Assembly: GCF_007923445.1 (NCBI RefSeq)
Contig: NZ_VOJI01000026.1
Coordinates: 1 to 40,733, forward strand
Direction of reading: 5' to 3'
Length of the DNA: 40,733 nucleotides
DNA from: Puniceibacterium confluentis
GTDB taxonomy: Bacteria > Pseudomonadota > Alphaproteobacteria > Rhodobacterales > Rhodobacteraceae
Shown here: positions 33,112 through 40,733 of the stretch, piece after piece
Layout of the letters: every line of letters starts with the position of its first letter
How positions within the stretch are numbered: position 1 is the stretch's first letter
The notes under the pieces: model-generated
Databases searched by the model: none
Told to the model about the DNA's origin: nothing
The model's input: only the letters and a program-made list of their open reading frames with translations
Position numbers and translations under genes: made by a program

Positions 33112-34113
33112 TCACAGCGCCGCCAGCGCCGCGACCAGACGCTCGGCACCGTGGCGATAGGGATCCACCGCCGGCAGGCCCAGCCGCGCCTCGACCTCGG
33201 TCAGATAGGCCGAGGCCTCGGCCTCGGGCAGGTGCTGGGTGTTGATCGAAACCCCTGCCACCTGACACGCCGGGTTTGCCACCCGGGCCAGTTGCAACGA
33301 CAGGTCGCGCACCGCCTCCAGTGTCGGCAGGTCATAACCCGGCAGCCCGCGCATGTGGGTGCGCGTCGGCTCGTGGCACAGGATCAGCGCATCGGGCTGA
33401 CCGCCGTGAATCAGCGCCAGCGTCACCCCGGAAAACGAAACATGAAACAGCGATCCCTGCCCCTCGATGATGTCCCAGTGATCGGCATCGTTGTCGGGCG
33501 TCAGCCATTCGATCGCGCCGGCCATGAAATCCGCGATCACCGCATCCAGCGGCACACCGTCGCCGGTGATCAGGATACCGGTCTGGCCGGTGGCGCGGAA
33601 TGTCGACTTCATCCCGGCCTTGCGCATGTCCCGGTCCAGCGCCAGCGCGGTGTACATCTTGCCGACCGAACAGTCGGTGCCCACCGCCAGCACCCGTTTG
33701 CCGCTGCGTTTTTCGCCATTTGCAATCGGATAGGCCACCGAAGGGATGCGCACGTCGTGCAGTGCCCGGCCCAGCGTCGCGGCCCTGGCCACCAGATCCG
33801 CCTCGTTGCGCAGCAGGTTGTGCAGGCCTGACGCGATGTCGAACCCGGCCTCAAGCGCGTCCAGCAGCACCTGTTTCCAGGCCGGGGAAATGACCCCGCC
33901 CCGATTCGCCACGCCAATCACCAGGGTCCTGGCGCCCGCCGCCCTGGCCTCGGCCAGGGTCATGTCGGTCAGCTTCATGTCGGCCCGGCAACCGTCCATG
34001 CGCAGTTGACCCACGCAGTTTTCGGGCCGCCAGTCCTTGATCCCCTGGGCCACCTTGGCTGACAGGCCGTCAGGCGCGTCGCCCAGAAACAGAAGATATG
34101 GCGTCTCGATCAT
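33112..34113 (-). CDS. dgcN: D-glutamate N-acetyltransferase DgcN (DUF1611 family)
   Basis: 333 residues. DUF1611 architecture: an N-terminal Rossmann-like domain (about 1-125; GVANRGGVISPAWKQVLLDALEAG), then a P-loop NTPase-like domain beginning at VLAVGTDCSVGKMYTALAL near 140 (Walker-A-like GTDCSVGK), GQTGILITGDGVPLDAV and IEGQGSLFH. In recently described D-glutamate catabolism of marine proteobacteria, DgcN acetylates D-glutamate and DgcA racemises the product. Both genes are adjacent here in the same order, with a D-amino-acid transaminase following. First gene of the operon; diverges from mcl1 across 262 bp rich in TTGC motifs. Confidence 0.85.
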   Translation of the reverse strand: MIETPYLLFLGDAPDGLSAKVAQGIKDWRPENCVGQLRMDGCRADMKLTDMTLAEARAAGARTLVIGVANRGGVISPAWKQVLLDALEAGFDIASGLHNLLRNEADLVARAATLGRALHDVRIPSVAYPIANGEKRSGKRVLAVGTDCSVGKMYTALALDRDMRKAGMKSTFRATGQTGILITGDGVPLDAVIADFMAGAIEWLTPDNDADHWDIIEGQGSLFHVSFSGVTLALIHGGQPDALILCHEPTRTHMRGLPGYDLPTLEAVRDLSLQLARVANPACQVAGVSINTQHLPEAEASAYLTEVEARLGLPAVDPYRHGAERLVAALAAL

Positions 34114-34162
34114 GGTCGTCTCCCGGAGGTAAGGATTTGCGGCACGCTAGCCGTCTTTGCGC

Positions 34163-34175
34163 GCAACTAAGTTGC
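34163..34175. promoter_or_regulatory. Palindrome GCAAC-TAA-GTTGC upstream of dgcN
   Basis: Perfect inverted repeat 49 bp upstream of the dgcN start in the dgcN/mcl1 divergent region. It is one of several TTGC/GCAA elements there and could be an operator for dgcN, mcl1 or both. The protein that would bind it is not known from this window. Confidence 0.4.
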
Positions 34176-34291
34176 TTTTGCGTGGCATTTCCAGAGACCT
34201 CCGCAAGATCCCTTCGCAATCGGGCCGTGTTGCCGAAGAAACGTGCAAGCGGCCGCCCGTCACGATGCCGCGCCGCAGCGCAATGCTGCAC

Positions 34292-34342
34292 TTGCAAATT
34301 CCACTTGCGACCCTTTGCGTAATTTAATAACCGGTATGCAAC
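34292..34342 (+). promoter_or_regulatory. Cluster of TTGCRA-type direct repeats upstream of mcl1
   Basis: TTGCAA (34292), TTGCGA (34305) and TTGCGT (34315) are in direct orientation, then TGCAAC near 34336, all within 85 bp of the mcl1 start. Regulators of the ScfR/RamB/PccR class, which control acyl-CoA assimilation genes, recognise TTTGCAAA-like tandem boxes. The match is loose, so this is a candidate only. The AT-rich TAATTTAATAA at 34320-34330 could include a -10 element. Confidence 0.4.
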
Positions 34343-34375
34343 GGAATACGAAACATCCTTTCAAGGAGACGAGAC

Positions 34376-35332
34376 ATGTCCTTCCGCATTCAGCCTGCCC
34401 CCGTCGCCCGGCCAAACCGCTGCCAGCTGTTCGGCCCGGGTTCACGCCCGGCGATCTTCGAGAAGATGGCAGCCAGCGCCGCGGATGTCATCAACCTTGA
34501 TCTCGAGGATTCGGTGGCGCCCAGCGACAAGGACAGCGCCCGCGCCAACGTGATCCAGGCCATCGGTGACATCGACTGGGGCACCAAGACGCTGAGCGTG
34601 CGGATCAACGGCCTGGACACACCGTATTGGTACCGCGACGTGGTGGACCTTATGGAACAGGCACCCGAACGGCTCGACCAGATCATGATCCCCAAGGTCG
34701 GCTGCGCCGCTGATCTCTATGCCGTCGACGCCCTTGTCACCGCGATCGAGCGCGCCAAGGGGCGCACCAAGACGCTGGCCTTCGAGGTGATCATCGAATC
34801 CGCCGCCGGCATTTCCCATGTCGAAGAGATTGCCGCAGCCAGCCCGCGCCTGCAGGCGATGAGCCTTGGCGCCGCGGATTTTGCCGCCTCCATGGGGATG
34901 GCCACCACCGGCATCGGCGGCACGCAGGAAAACTACTACATGGCGCGCGAAGGCGCAAAATTCTGGTCTGACCCCTGGCACTGGGCCCAGGCCGCCATCG
35001 TCGCCGCCTGCCGCACCCACGGCGTGTTGCCGGTGGACGGACCCTTTGGCGACTTTTCGGACGACGAAGGCTTCCGCGCGCAAGCCTTGCGGTCGGCGAC
35101 GCTGGGCATGGTCGGCAAATGGGCGATCCACCCCAAGCAGGTGACACTGGCAAACGAAATCTTCACCCCCTCGGAGGCAGCCGTATCCGAAGCCCGCGAG
35201 ATCCTCGCCGCCATGGATGCCGCCAAAGCCAAAGGAGAGGGCGCCACGGTCTACAAGGGGCGCCTGGTGGATATCGCCAGCATCAAACAGGCCGAAGTGA
35301 TCGTGCGCCAGTCCGAGATGATCGCGGGCTGA
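34376..35332 (+). CDS. mcl1: L-malyl-CoA / beta-methylmalyl-CoA lyase
   Basis: 318 residues from ATG 34376 with a strong AAGGAGAC site. CitE-like TIM-barrel lyase of the ethylmalonyl-CoA pathway, cleaving beta-methylmalyl-CoA to glyoxylate and propionyl-CoA and condensing or cleaving malyl-CoA. Visible: the N-terminal FGPGSRPAIFEKMAASAADVINLDLEDSVAP, with the conserved Arg and the DLEDSV metal/CoA motif, IMIPKVG near 105, the catalytic/metal Glu in FEVIIESAAGISH near 140, MSLGAADFAASMG near 165, DGPFGDFSDDEGF near 222 and GKWAIHPKQV near 247. This is the Rhodobacter Mcl1 pattern and length. Downstream, a perfect 8-bp hairpin follows. Confidence 0.94.
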   Translation: MSFRIQPAPVARPNRCQLFGPGSRPAIFEKMAASAADVINLDLEDSVAPSDKDSARANVIQAIGDIDWGTKTLSVRINGLDTPYWYRDVVDLMEQAPERLDQIMIPKVGCAADLYAVDALVTAIERAKGRTKTLAFEVIIESAAGISHVEEIAAASPRLQAMSLGAADFAASMGMATTGIGGTQENYYMAREGAKFWSDPWHWAQAAIVAACRTHGVLPVDGPFGDFSDDEGFRAQALRSATLGMVGKWAIHPKQVTLANEIFTPSEAAVSEAREILAAMDAAKAKGEGATVYKGRLVDIASIKQAEVIVRQSEMIAG

Positions 35333-35353
35333 AGCTGCCCCACGCTGACGCTG

Positions 35354-35374
35354 TCCCGGCCCCTGCGGCCGGGA
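35354..35374 (+). terminator. Hairpin downstream of mcl1
   Basis: TCCCGGCC (35354-35361) pairs perfectly with GGCCGGGA (35367-35374), loop CCTGC, 22 nt after the mcl1 stop. No T-run follows, so it may end transcription weakly or protect the 3' end. Confidence 0.5.
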
Positions 35375-36247
35375 TGGCCGCAACCCGGCATGACAGCCGA
35401 CACAGGCCCGGATCGCTGCCTTTGACAGGGATCGGTTCACCGCGAACCTGAGGTTCAGGGCGTGAAGGCCAATGGATGGCAGGGCCTCAGCCGACTCGGC
35501 TGTGCACTCCGCCCGACGACCGCGCCGCTGTTTGCCCGCCCCAGACCTGTCCTGCGGTCTGCGTGCCCGGCCTGGACAGGACCCGCCGCCAGATCAGCAA
35601 GCCGCCGCTAGCGGTTGAGGCGCTGGTCGCGCGGCGTTCCAGCCTCACTCCCCAGCCGACCAAGCAACTTGCCGGAATACGGCGGCCGTTTTGCAGGGTG
35701 TCTGCTTGCGAAGGTACCGTCCAACGGAAGTGGAACATACCGTGCCACGAGCGCGACAGGCGTGAGTCGAAATGCAACGCCGTGCCTCACCTGTGTGGCA
35801 CACCCGTCTCAAGCGTCTCTAAATTTTTGGTCGTGAAGGAAATGGTGGAGCCTAGGGGGCACTCCACCAAGAATTCAAGCCATTGAGAAGTTTAAGTAAA
35901 TAAGTGTGCGTGTCTTCGTGTGTTACACTGTAGTGTCGCACCTGCGAGGCTGTGACAAGGGAAAGCTGCTTGCTGTAAGACGTGCTGACCGGTGCCTTTG
36001 GGCGCTAGCTTCGAGCAGGGCCCCAGCAATTGCTACGGTTCCGAGTAATAGTCCGTACCGTGCGTAAATAACAGTCAGGGCGGGCGGGAAGCGGAAATTC
36101 GCTGCGCCGCCGCGCGCCTCAGTCTGAGACCAGCTAGCGGACACTCTTTTTAGGCTGCGCCGTGATTTCAATCGCCGGTCAACCCTTGCGAACATACCTG
36201 TGACGATGCACCCTGTGACCGGCAAAAGTATTTGAGTTGAGCAGAAG
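35375..36247. other. Gene-free junction between core genome and putative island
   Basis: About 870 bp with no convincing gene. The left part (to about 35840) has the GC-rich character of the core. It is followed by a tRNA-3'-end-like sequence (35843-35859) and then by AT-richer DNA leading to the large STAND gene. Open frames at 35476-35886 (plus) and 35923-36294 (minus) show no protein-like features. The promoter of the STAND gene is expected in 36100-36247; the ribosome site before ATG 36248 is weak (GAGCAGAAG). Confidence 0.5.
35843..35869 (-). repeat. tRNA-Ala/tmRNA 3'-end-like sequence, possible attachment site
   Basis: Read on the minus strand, 35859-35843 is CCCCCTAGGCTCCACCA. That fits tRNA positions 60-76: T-stem CCCCT, acceptor AGGCTCC, discriminator A, then CCA. 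The U at position 70 would form the G3-U70 wobble that marks tRNA-Ala and tmRNA. No tRNA body lies beside it, as expected for the far copy of an integration-site repeat. The sequence also forms an 8-bp inverted repeat TGGTGGAG-N11-CTCCACCA (35843-35850 with 35862-35869), so a plain hairpin is the alternative reading. Confidence 0.5.
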
Positions 36248-39200
36248 ATGCCCCCAGAAAGTTTTCCCGTTGGGGATACGACTAGAGAAGCCATCGATTC
36301 CCTGCGTGGCTATGTTTATCAAATATATCAATCGGCTCTGGCATGGACAGAGCTGGGAGAAGATGGCTTTCTGTTCTTGGAGATCGCAGAAGACTATTCT
36401 GTGGCTGCTGCAAATGCACTTGAGGCGGTTCAAGTCAAAGAAACCGCAGGGCGTATTACAATAAACTCAGATGACGTGGTCGCATCTATCGACAGCTACG
36501 TTCAGCTCAAGGAGAGAAATCCCAACTTGGATATTTCTTTACGCCATCTGACGACATCAACAATTGGCAAAGAACAAAAGTCAGCACATAGAGTGAATGA
36601 CGTTCCTACTCTGACTGCGTGGCGAAGTCTCGCGAAGACAGGTGACCTATCGGAATTTCGGACAGTATTGGGCGATTCCAAACTTTCCAAAGCCACAAAA
36701 GACTTTGTAAAAAAACTCGATGATTCTGAGCTCAGGAATCAGTTTTTAAAGAAGATTCATTTTGATTGTGGCGCGCCAGATTCTCGGTTTCTTGCGAAAC
36801 AGCTCAATTCAAGAGTTTCTAAACTAGTGATGGAGCGTGGAGGAGTACACTCTCAGGCGGCTAGCTGTACAGCAAGCATGGTTCTCTCACTTCTTCGTTT
36901 AGCAACAACCAAGAACCGCGACGAGCGTGTAATCGACCGGAACGGTCTAGAAGAACTTCTCGAACGCGCAACCCAACTCGTCCTGAACCGTGCAGATTTC
37001 GAGGAACAAAGCCGTTTGATGACCAGAGCGATTTCGGCAGCGGTGCCGTCTGGTTCAGAACTCTCGAACACACGCTTCGCGACACCTAAACCAGTCTCCG
37101 AAGTACCGTTGCCTCGAGCATTGGCATCAAGAAAAAGCGAAATAGATGATATCGCCCGAAGCTTAGAGCACTATGGCATGAGCTGGGTTTCGGGTGCTGC
37201 TGGTATGGGAAAGACCGTAGCGGCGCGGGTAGCGGCACTACGCACTGGAGGCAATTGGGCAAGCATCAACCTGAAGGGTTTGAATAGTGAACAAGTCGCG
37301 CCAATTTTGTCAGAAGCAGCGGCTGCAATGCACGACTATGATATTCAGGGGATATTGCTCGACGACCTTGAGTGTAAACTAGACCCCAATGTATCCGATA
37401 GCTTGCACTACTTGCTCCACTCGGCCGACCGCTTGGACGTTCTTACAGTTTGCACCGCACCAAACGCTCCACCGTCAGACTTCTTGTTTACTGCTGACCT
37501 ACCGCCGAAAGCTGTTTTGAAAATTGCTGAATTCTCCGAGGAAGACATCGGCGAAATTCTAGAAAAACTCGGGGTAAAGGAAACTTACTGGGCGAATTAT
37601 GTCCATTTGATCTCTGGCGGCGGGCATCCTCAACTAGCAATTGCTGCGATCCAGAGTCTCAGTGGTGCAGGCTGGAACCCTGAAGAGTTTAAGACGCTCA
37701 ACGCCATGTTAGTAGGATCACCCGAAGTCGACGACGTAAGAAGGCGGACTCGCGAACGCCTTCTTGATGAATTGTCAGAATCCAGTCGTCGCCTCATCGA
37801 ACGTTTATCTCTTAAAACGGGGGCCTTTAAACGAGAACTTGCGATTGATCTCGCGAAGATTTCACCAAGCATAACTGACGCCGGGATTGTGTTGGATAGC
37901 CTGATCGGATCGTGGGTTGACCAACAAGAAGGTGACCGTTTCCACCTATCACCATTATTGTCAAATTATGCGTCAAAGACGCTATCCAACGAAGACAAAG
38001 AGACCATCCAGAGCGCCGTTGCCGTTTCACTAACGAAAGGCCGGAGTCTCGACGTAAGCGACATGAACGCCGCCCTGCTTGCCGCTTGGAGCAGCCAGAA
38101 CACAGCAGTGATCGTAAAAATATGTATGGCCATCTTTGGTGCTGAGCATGATGAGTTGGAAATTATTGCACCACACATGTCTATGTTTACGTTGTTCAGG
38201 ACAGATACCAGCGCGTATCCGTCAGAACCGGCAATCAACCAAATGTTCCGCGGTGCTCAACTCATCCTACTGAATCAAGAAAGTGATCGTGGCCAACAAT
38301 TTTCCGACGCATTGATATGTTTTGAACGAGAGGCCTTGGAGGTTGAGGAACCATCTATAAGAACCTCTATGAGTATGTTGGTATACTCAAAAATCTTGCT
38401 TCAAACTTCAAAAGCGGGGTTAGGCGTTGGCTTCCTAGACATTATCTCGAAGCTCAACAAGATTTTGGATAATGAAGACAGTTCACTTCCTTCTGACATG
38501 GTCGAACAGATGGCTATACCGGGGTCTGATGGCGTCGAAGCTATAGCTTTCATGTTTCTAAACCAATCGAACAAAATATCGAAAATTCACGACCTGCTAG
38601 CTGTTTTCGACTATCTTGATCGCAGTCCGCCAGCACTGCGTGAAAAGCTACTACTTGCGTTTCATCACGATGATTTTGAAATCGATATGCTCGTGAATAG
38701 CGCTTGGCTACGCGAGCACGATGCCGACACTATCGATGCATCAACTCATGTTCCAATTTTTGCTCGCCTCGAAGAATATGCGACAAGTTGGGGACAGGCT
38801 GAACTTGCCGTTTGTTGCAGGAAGTTTCAGGCCATAATTCTAGACGAGTACGGCAACGACAAAGACGGGGCACTCTCGGTTCTCGACGACGGCTTGACGA
38901 AACATGGTCAAACAAATTCTGAATTGGTACGGGCAAAAGCAAAAGTCCTTTATCGCTCAGACGACCACGAGGGGAACCTTGAGCTTTCGAAAAAACTGAT
39001 TGAGGGAGATGCACCTCTAAGCCAGGTCGAAAAGGCGTTCTTGGGAAGGGACGCAGCGATCAGCGCCGAAAAGCAAGGCGATTTCAAGTTGGCCCGCCGT
39101 TATTACTCCTACGGAAGCGACGCTGCGAAGAAATCTAACCTGCCAGACATGGCAGCCATGAGAGTCGGGTTGTTGGCTGATGCCGCGCTCGCAAGTTGGC

Positions 39201-40294
39201 ATGTCGGCGATAGGGTTACCTGCTTGCAGGACTTCGTTGCAGTTCTGGGTGAGCTAAACCATTTCAAGCCCGATGAAACACTGCGTACAGCACATTGCCA
39301 CGCAGTCGTTCGACACGTTCTACTCTGGCTTGATCAAGAAGCCACTGGCGAGAAGCGTCTTCTCGAAGACGGCGAAGAGACAAAAATTTATCCTGGTTGC
39401 GTAAGTAATCCTGAACCTCATTCCGAGATTGGCGAGCGCTACATCACCCCAATTGACATGGCATGGTACATGCTGGCGACAGTCGAGAACCATTTGGTTC
39501 TTGATGCTGGAATTACTGAAAATTTAGATCACTTCCTGCCGAAAGGTCCTGTTCTTGAGGGGCAGCTTCTGCTGGGTTCGGCCAAGATGCACAAAGCCCT
39601 GTCTCGGTCTGACGCAAAGCTTTTTGTAACTTCCTTGCGGGAAACAATAGCGTATTTTGCGTTTGCAAAAGCTAGCGGCGGTCAGACCGGTGGGTTGGAC
39701 ATCAAGAACGTGACATATGGTAATTTTCCGACGCCTAGCGAGGAGCAACAAAAAGATCTAAGGGACCTGACTGAGCAGTTTGTTCTTACGTTTGTCGCCG
39801 TTAGCATCTTTAAGAGTGATTGTGAGTCTGTTGCTGTACTGCTCACTGAGTTAATCGGTGCGAGCGGCTTCTCTATTCGACCGCAATTATTGGATCGCCT
39901 GCAAAGCGAAGGACCGGTCGAAGACTTCTACACAGACTTTGCCGGTCTATTACTCGCCTGCACCCAAGGAACGCCTGAGGTACCAAGTGGCTCCCCGCGA
40001 CAAGTGTTGGAGGTTGCGTTCAAGTCTCTCCAAATTGCTCAACAGACGGGGAAATACGGCCTGGTGGCAGAGGCATTGCGACCATGGATAAAGGATAGGT
40101 GGACGTTCATCTGGGAGCGGCAACGTTTTCTGCTAAACAGGCCAGCGCTTCATCAGGAAACCATTACAGCCGTGATGAAAGACGATCAGGCCTCAAACGA
40201 ACGAAACGTCGTCAATATTTTGCAGGCCGTCCTGCCGACACTCGGGATCGGAAATCAAAGCGCGCTAGAGAGAATTCTTTCTGAATTGCCATGA
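36248..40294 (+). CDS. Nuclease-STAND NTPase-TPR protein, probable antiviral (Avs-like) defence gene
   Basis: 1348 residues; unnamed gene read by architecture. Residues 1-130: PD-(D/E)XK-like domain of the DUF4297/Cap4 kind, with RGYVYQ (20-25), acidic E45/E48/D49 and the Q62-V63-K64 motif. Residues 130-290: helical linker. About 295-520: STAND/AAA-type NTPase with Walker A GAAGMGKT (316-323), Walker B GILLDDLE (368-375) and the STAND GxP motif in SGGGHPQLA (456-464). About 520-640: winged-helix-like segment. About 640-1348: long helical region, TPR-like around 865-965. Antiviral STAND proteins sense a phage protein through the C-terminus, oligomerise on ATP binding and unleash the N-terminal nuclease. 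Function is inferred; no antiviral data exist for this sequence. Codons are AT-richer than in the neighbours, and it stands alone between a tRNA-like site and an IS21-type end, indicating transfer. The ribosome site is weak. Confidence 0.82.
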   Translation: MPPESFPVGDTTREAIDSLRGYVYQIYQSALAWTELGEDGFLFLEIAEDYSVAAANALEAVQVKETAGRITINSDDVVASIDSYVQLKERNPNLDISLRHLTTSTIGKEQKSAHRVNDVPTLTAWRSLAKTGDLSEFRTVLGDSKLSKATKDFVKKLDDSELRNQFLKKIHFDCGAPDSRFLAKQLNSRVSKLVMERGGVHSQAASCTASMVLSLLRLATTKNRDERVIDRNGLEELLERATQLVLNRADFEEQSRLMTRAISAAVPSGSELSNTRFATPKPVSEVPLPRALASRKSEIDDIARSLEHYGMSWVSGAAGMGKTVAARVAALRTGGNWASINLKGLNSEQVAPILSEAAAAMHDYDIQGILLDDLECKLDPNVSDSLHYLLHSADRLDVLTVCTAPNAPPSDFLFTADLPPKAVLKIAEFSEEDIGEILEKLGVKETYWANYVHLISGGGHPQLAIAAIQSLSGAGWNPEEFKTLNAMLVGSPEVDDVRRRTRERLLDELSESSRRLIERLSLKTGAFKRELAIDLAKISPSITDAGIVLDSLIGSWVDQQEGDRFHLSPLLSNYASKTLSNEDKETIQSAVAVSLTKGRSLDVSDMNAALLAAWSSQNTAVIVKICMAIFGAEHDELEIIAPHMSMFTLFRTDTSAYPSEPAINQMFRGAQLILLNQESDRGQQFSDALICFEREALEVEEPSIRTSMSMLVYSKILLQTSKAGLGVGFLDIISKLNKILDNEDSSLPSDMVEQMAIPGSDGVEAIAFMFLNQSNKISKIHDLLAVFDYLDRSPPALREKLLLAFHHDDFEIDMLVNSAWLREHDADTIDASTHVPIFARLEEYATSWGQAELAVCCRKFQAIILDEYGNDKDGALSVLDDGLTKHGQTNSELVRAKAKVLYRSDDHEGNLELSKKLIEGDAPLSQVEKAFLGRDAAISAEKQGDFKLARRYYSYGSDAAKKSNLPDMAAMRVGLLADAALASWHVGDRVTCLQDFVAVLGELNHFKPDETLRTAHCHAVVRHVLLWLDQEATGEKRLLEDGEETKIYPGCVSNPEPHSEIGERYITPIDMAWYMLATVENHLVLDAGITENLDHFLPKGPVLEGQLLLGSAKMHKALSRSDAKLFVTSLRETIAYFAFAKASGGQTGGLDIKNVTYGNFPTPSEEQQKDLRDLTEQFVLTFVAVSIFKSDCESVAVLLTELIGASGFSIRPQLLDRLQSEGPVEDFYTDFAGLLLACTQGTPEVPSGSPRQVLEVAFKSLQIAQQTGKYGLVAEALRPWIKDRWTFIWERQRFLLNRPALHQETITAVMKDDQASNERNVVNILQAVLPTLGIGNQSALERILSELP

Positions 40295-40656
40295 TCAATA
40301 AACTAGAATACGGGCATCGCTCGCACCGGAGGTCCTAGCTTGCCAGCGTTGGGTTTTTGGAGCCGCACGAAGGTCCGGAATGCGGGCTGCGCCCGCAGCA
40401 TCCACTCTGTGCGCTCAAGGGCGGCTCAGGGCCGTTTCCGCAACTAACCCTGCGACCATTCGTTTCGATCCGCTGCGCTGCGCTGCGGGAGTATCCCAAA
40501 AGCACAATCCGTAGATTACTGCCTGCGCTTCCGACTGATCAGAACCGATCCGAGCTTCATCAGTTATCCGTCTAACCTTCCGCATCAGGCCTTTCGGGAA
40601 TGCTGCGCCTAACTTGCGCCACTATGGGTCATGCGAGCTTGACCGAGCATCCATAC
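40295..40656. other. Gene-free stretch between the STAND gene and the IS21-type end
   Basis: About 360 bp with no recognisable gene; the open frame 40357-40575 looks random. A perfect hairpin TGCGGGC-TGC-GCCCGCA spans 40381-40397, about 87 nt after the STAND stop, without a T-run. GC content rises again relative to the STAND gene. Confidence 0.45.
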
Positions 40657-40733
40657 TGTCAATCGGCAGGCAATCTTGACCCCCTATCGGCATCCAAAAA
40701 TGACCCCCTTGGGGCGCTCGGGTAGCTGGCCCG
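40657..40733 (+). mobile_element. Probable left end of an IS21-family element (partial)
   Basis: Starts TGTCAATCGGCAGGCAATC, followed by two TGACCCCC boxes (TTGACCCCCTATCGG near 40676 and AAATGACCCCCTTGG near 40697). TG-started ends with repeated GACCCCC motifs are typical of IS21-family left ends, placed before istA. The transposase genes would lie beyond the window, so the call rests on the end sequence alone. Confidence 0.55.

Noticed and set aside
35476-35886. 136-codon plus-strand frame in the island junction
   Set aside because: No family resemblance, biased random composition, and it runs through the tRNA-like repeat.
36248-40294. Possibility that the large gene is a plain AAA/TPR regulator such as a MalT-like transcription factor
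   Set aside because: There is no C-terminal LuxR-type helix-turn-helix, while an N-terminal QVK nuclease-like motif is present; the defence reading fits better.

Overview
The window looks like chromosomal DNA of a Rhodobacteraceae (Roseobacter-group) alphaproteobacterium. The coding DNA is GC-rich with G/C-ending codons. The gene content fits that group: a malyl-CoA lyase of the ethylmalonyl-CoA pathway, a TRAP-linked malonate operon, a TamA/TamB pair, a DUF1244 protein, and housekeeping genes for PheST, L35/L20 and pyruvate kinase. No tRNA, rRNA or CRISPR array was found inside the window.

Layout. 1-187: truncated IS5-type transposase end, followed by about 1 kb with no recognisable gene. 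1217-3750: cytochrome bd-type (CIO-like) quinol oxidase cydA-cydB plus a tiny third subunit, meeting a polysaccharide deacetylase tail to tail. 3747-11281: malonate module. A GntR/FCD regulator and the deacetylase run leftward. They diverge from matP-Q-M-A-B (TRAP transporter, malonyl-CoA decarboxylase, malonyl-CoA synthetase), with a perfect 14-bp palindromic operator between. 11906-19008: tamA-tamB translocation and assembly module; TamB carries four in-register repeats of about 170 residues. 19104-24811: leftward mscL, YtoQ-family gene, pheT, a short BLUF photoreceptor and pheS. 25011-25883: aldose-1-epimerase family gene. 26096-28609: leftward pyk, small membrane protein, rpmI, rplT. 28768-31090: N-formylglutamate amidohydrolase, DUF1244 protein and an EEP-fold hydrolase. 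31133-34113: leftward dgcN-dgcA-dat, a D-glutamate / D-amino-acid catabolic operon, divergent from mcl1 (34376-35332).

From about 35.84 kb the character changes. A 17-nt match to the 3' end of a tRNA-Ala (or tmRNA) lies at 35843-35859. After it the DNA becomes AT-richer and holds one very large gene (36248-40294, 1348 aa). That protein has an N-terminal PD-(D/E)XK nuclease-like domain of the DUF4297/Cap4 kind, a STAND-type NTPase core and a long helical/TPR C-terminus. This is the architecture of antiviral STAND (Avs-like) proteins. The window ends in what looks like the left end of an IS21-family element. I read this segment as the start of a genomic island carrying a probable anti-phage gene; it is the most interesting part of the window.

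How the genes fit together: malonate is imported by MatPQM, activated by MatB and decarboxylated to acetyl-CoA by MatA. Acetyl-CoA can enter the ethylmalonyl-CoA pathway, where Mcl1 acts. D-glutamate would be N-acetylated by DgcN and racemised by DgcA, with the D-amino-acid transaminase handling other D-amino acids. All functional calls rest on reading motifs by eye, without database searches.
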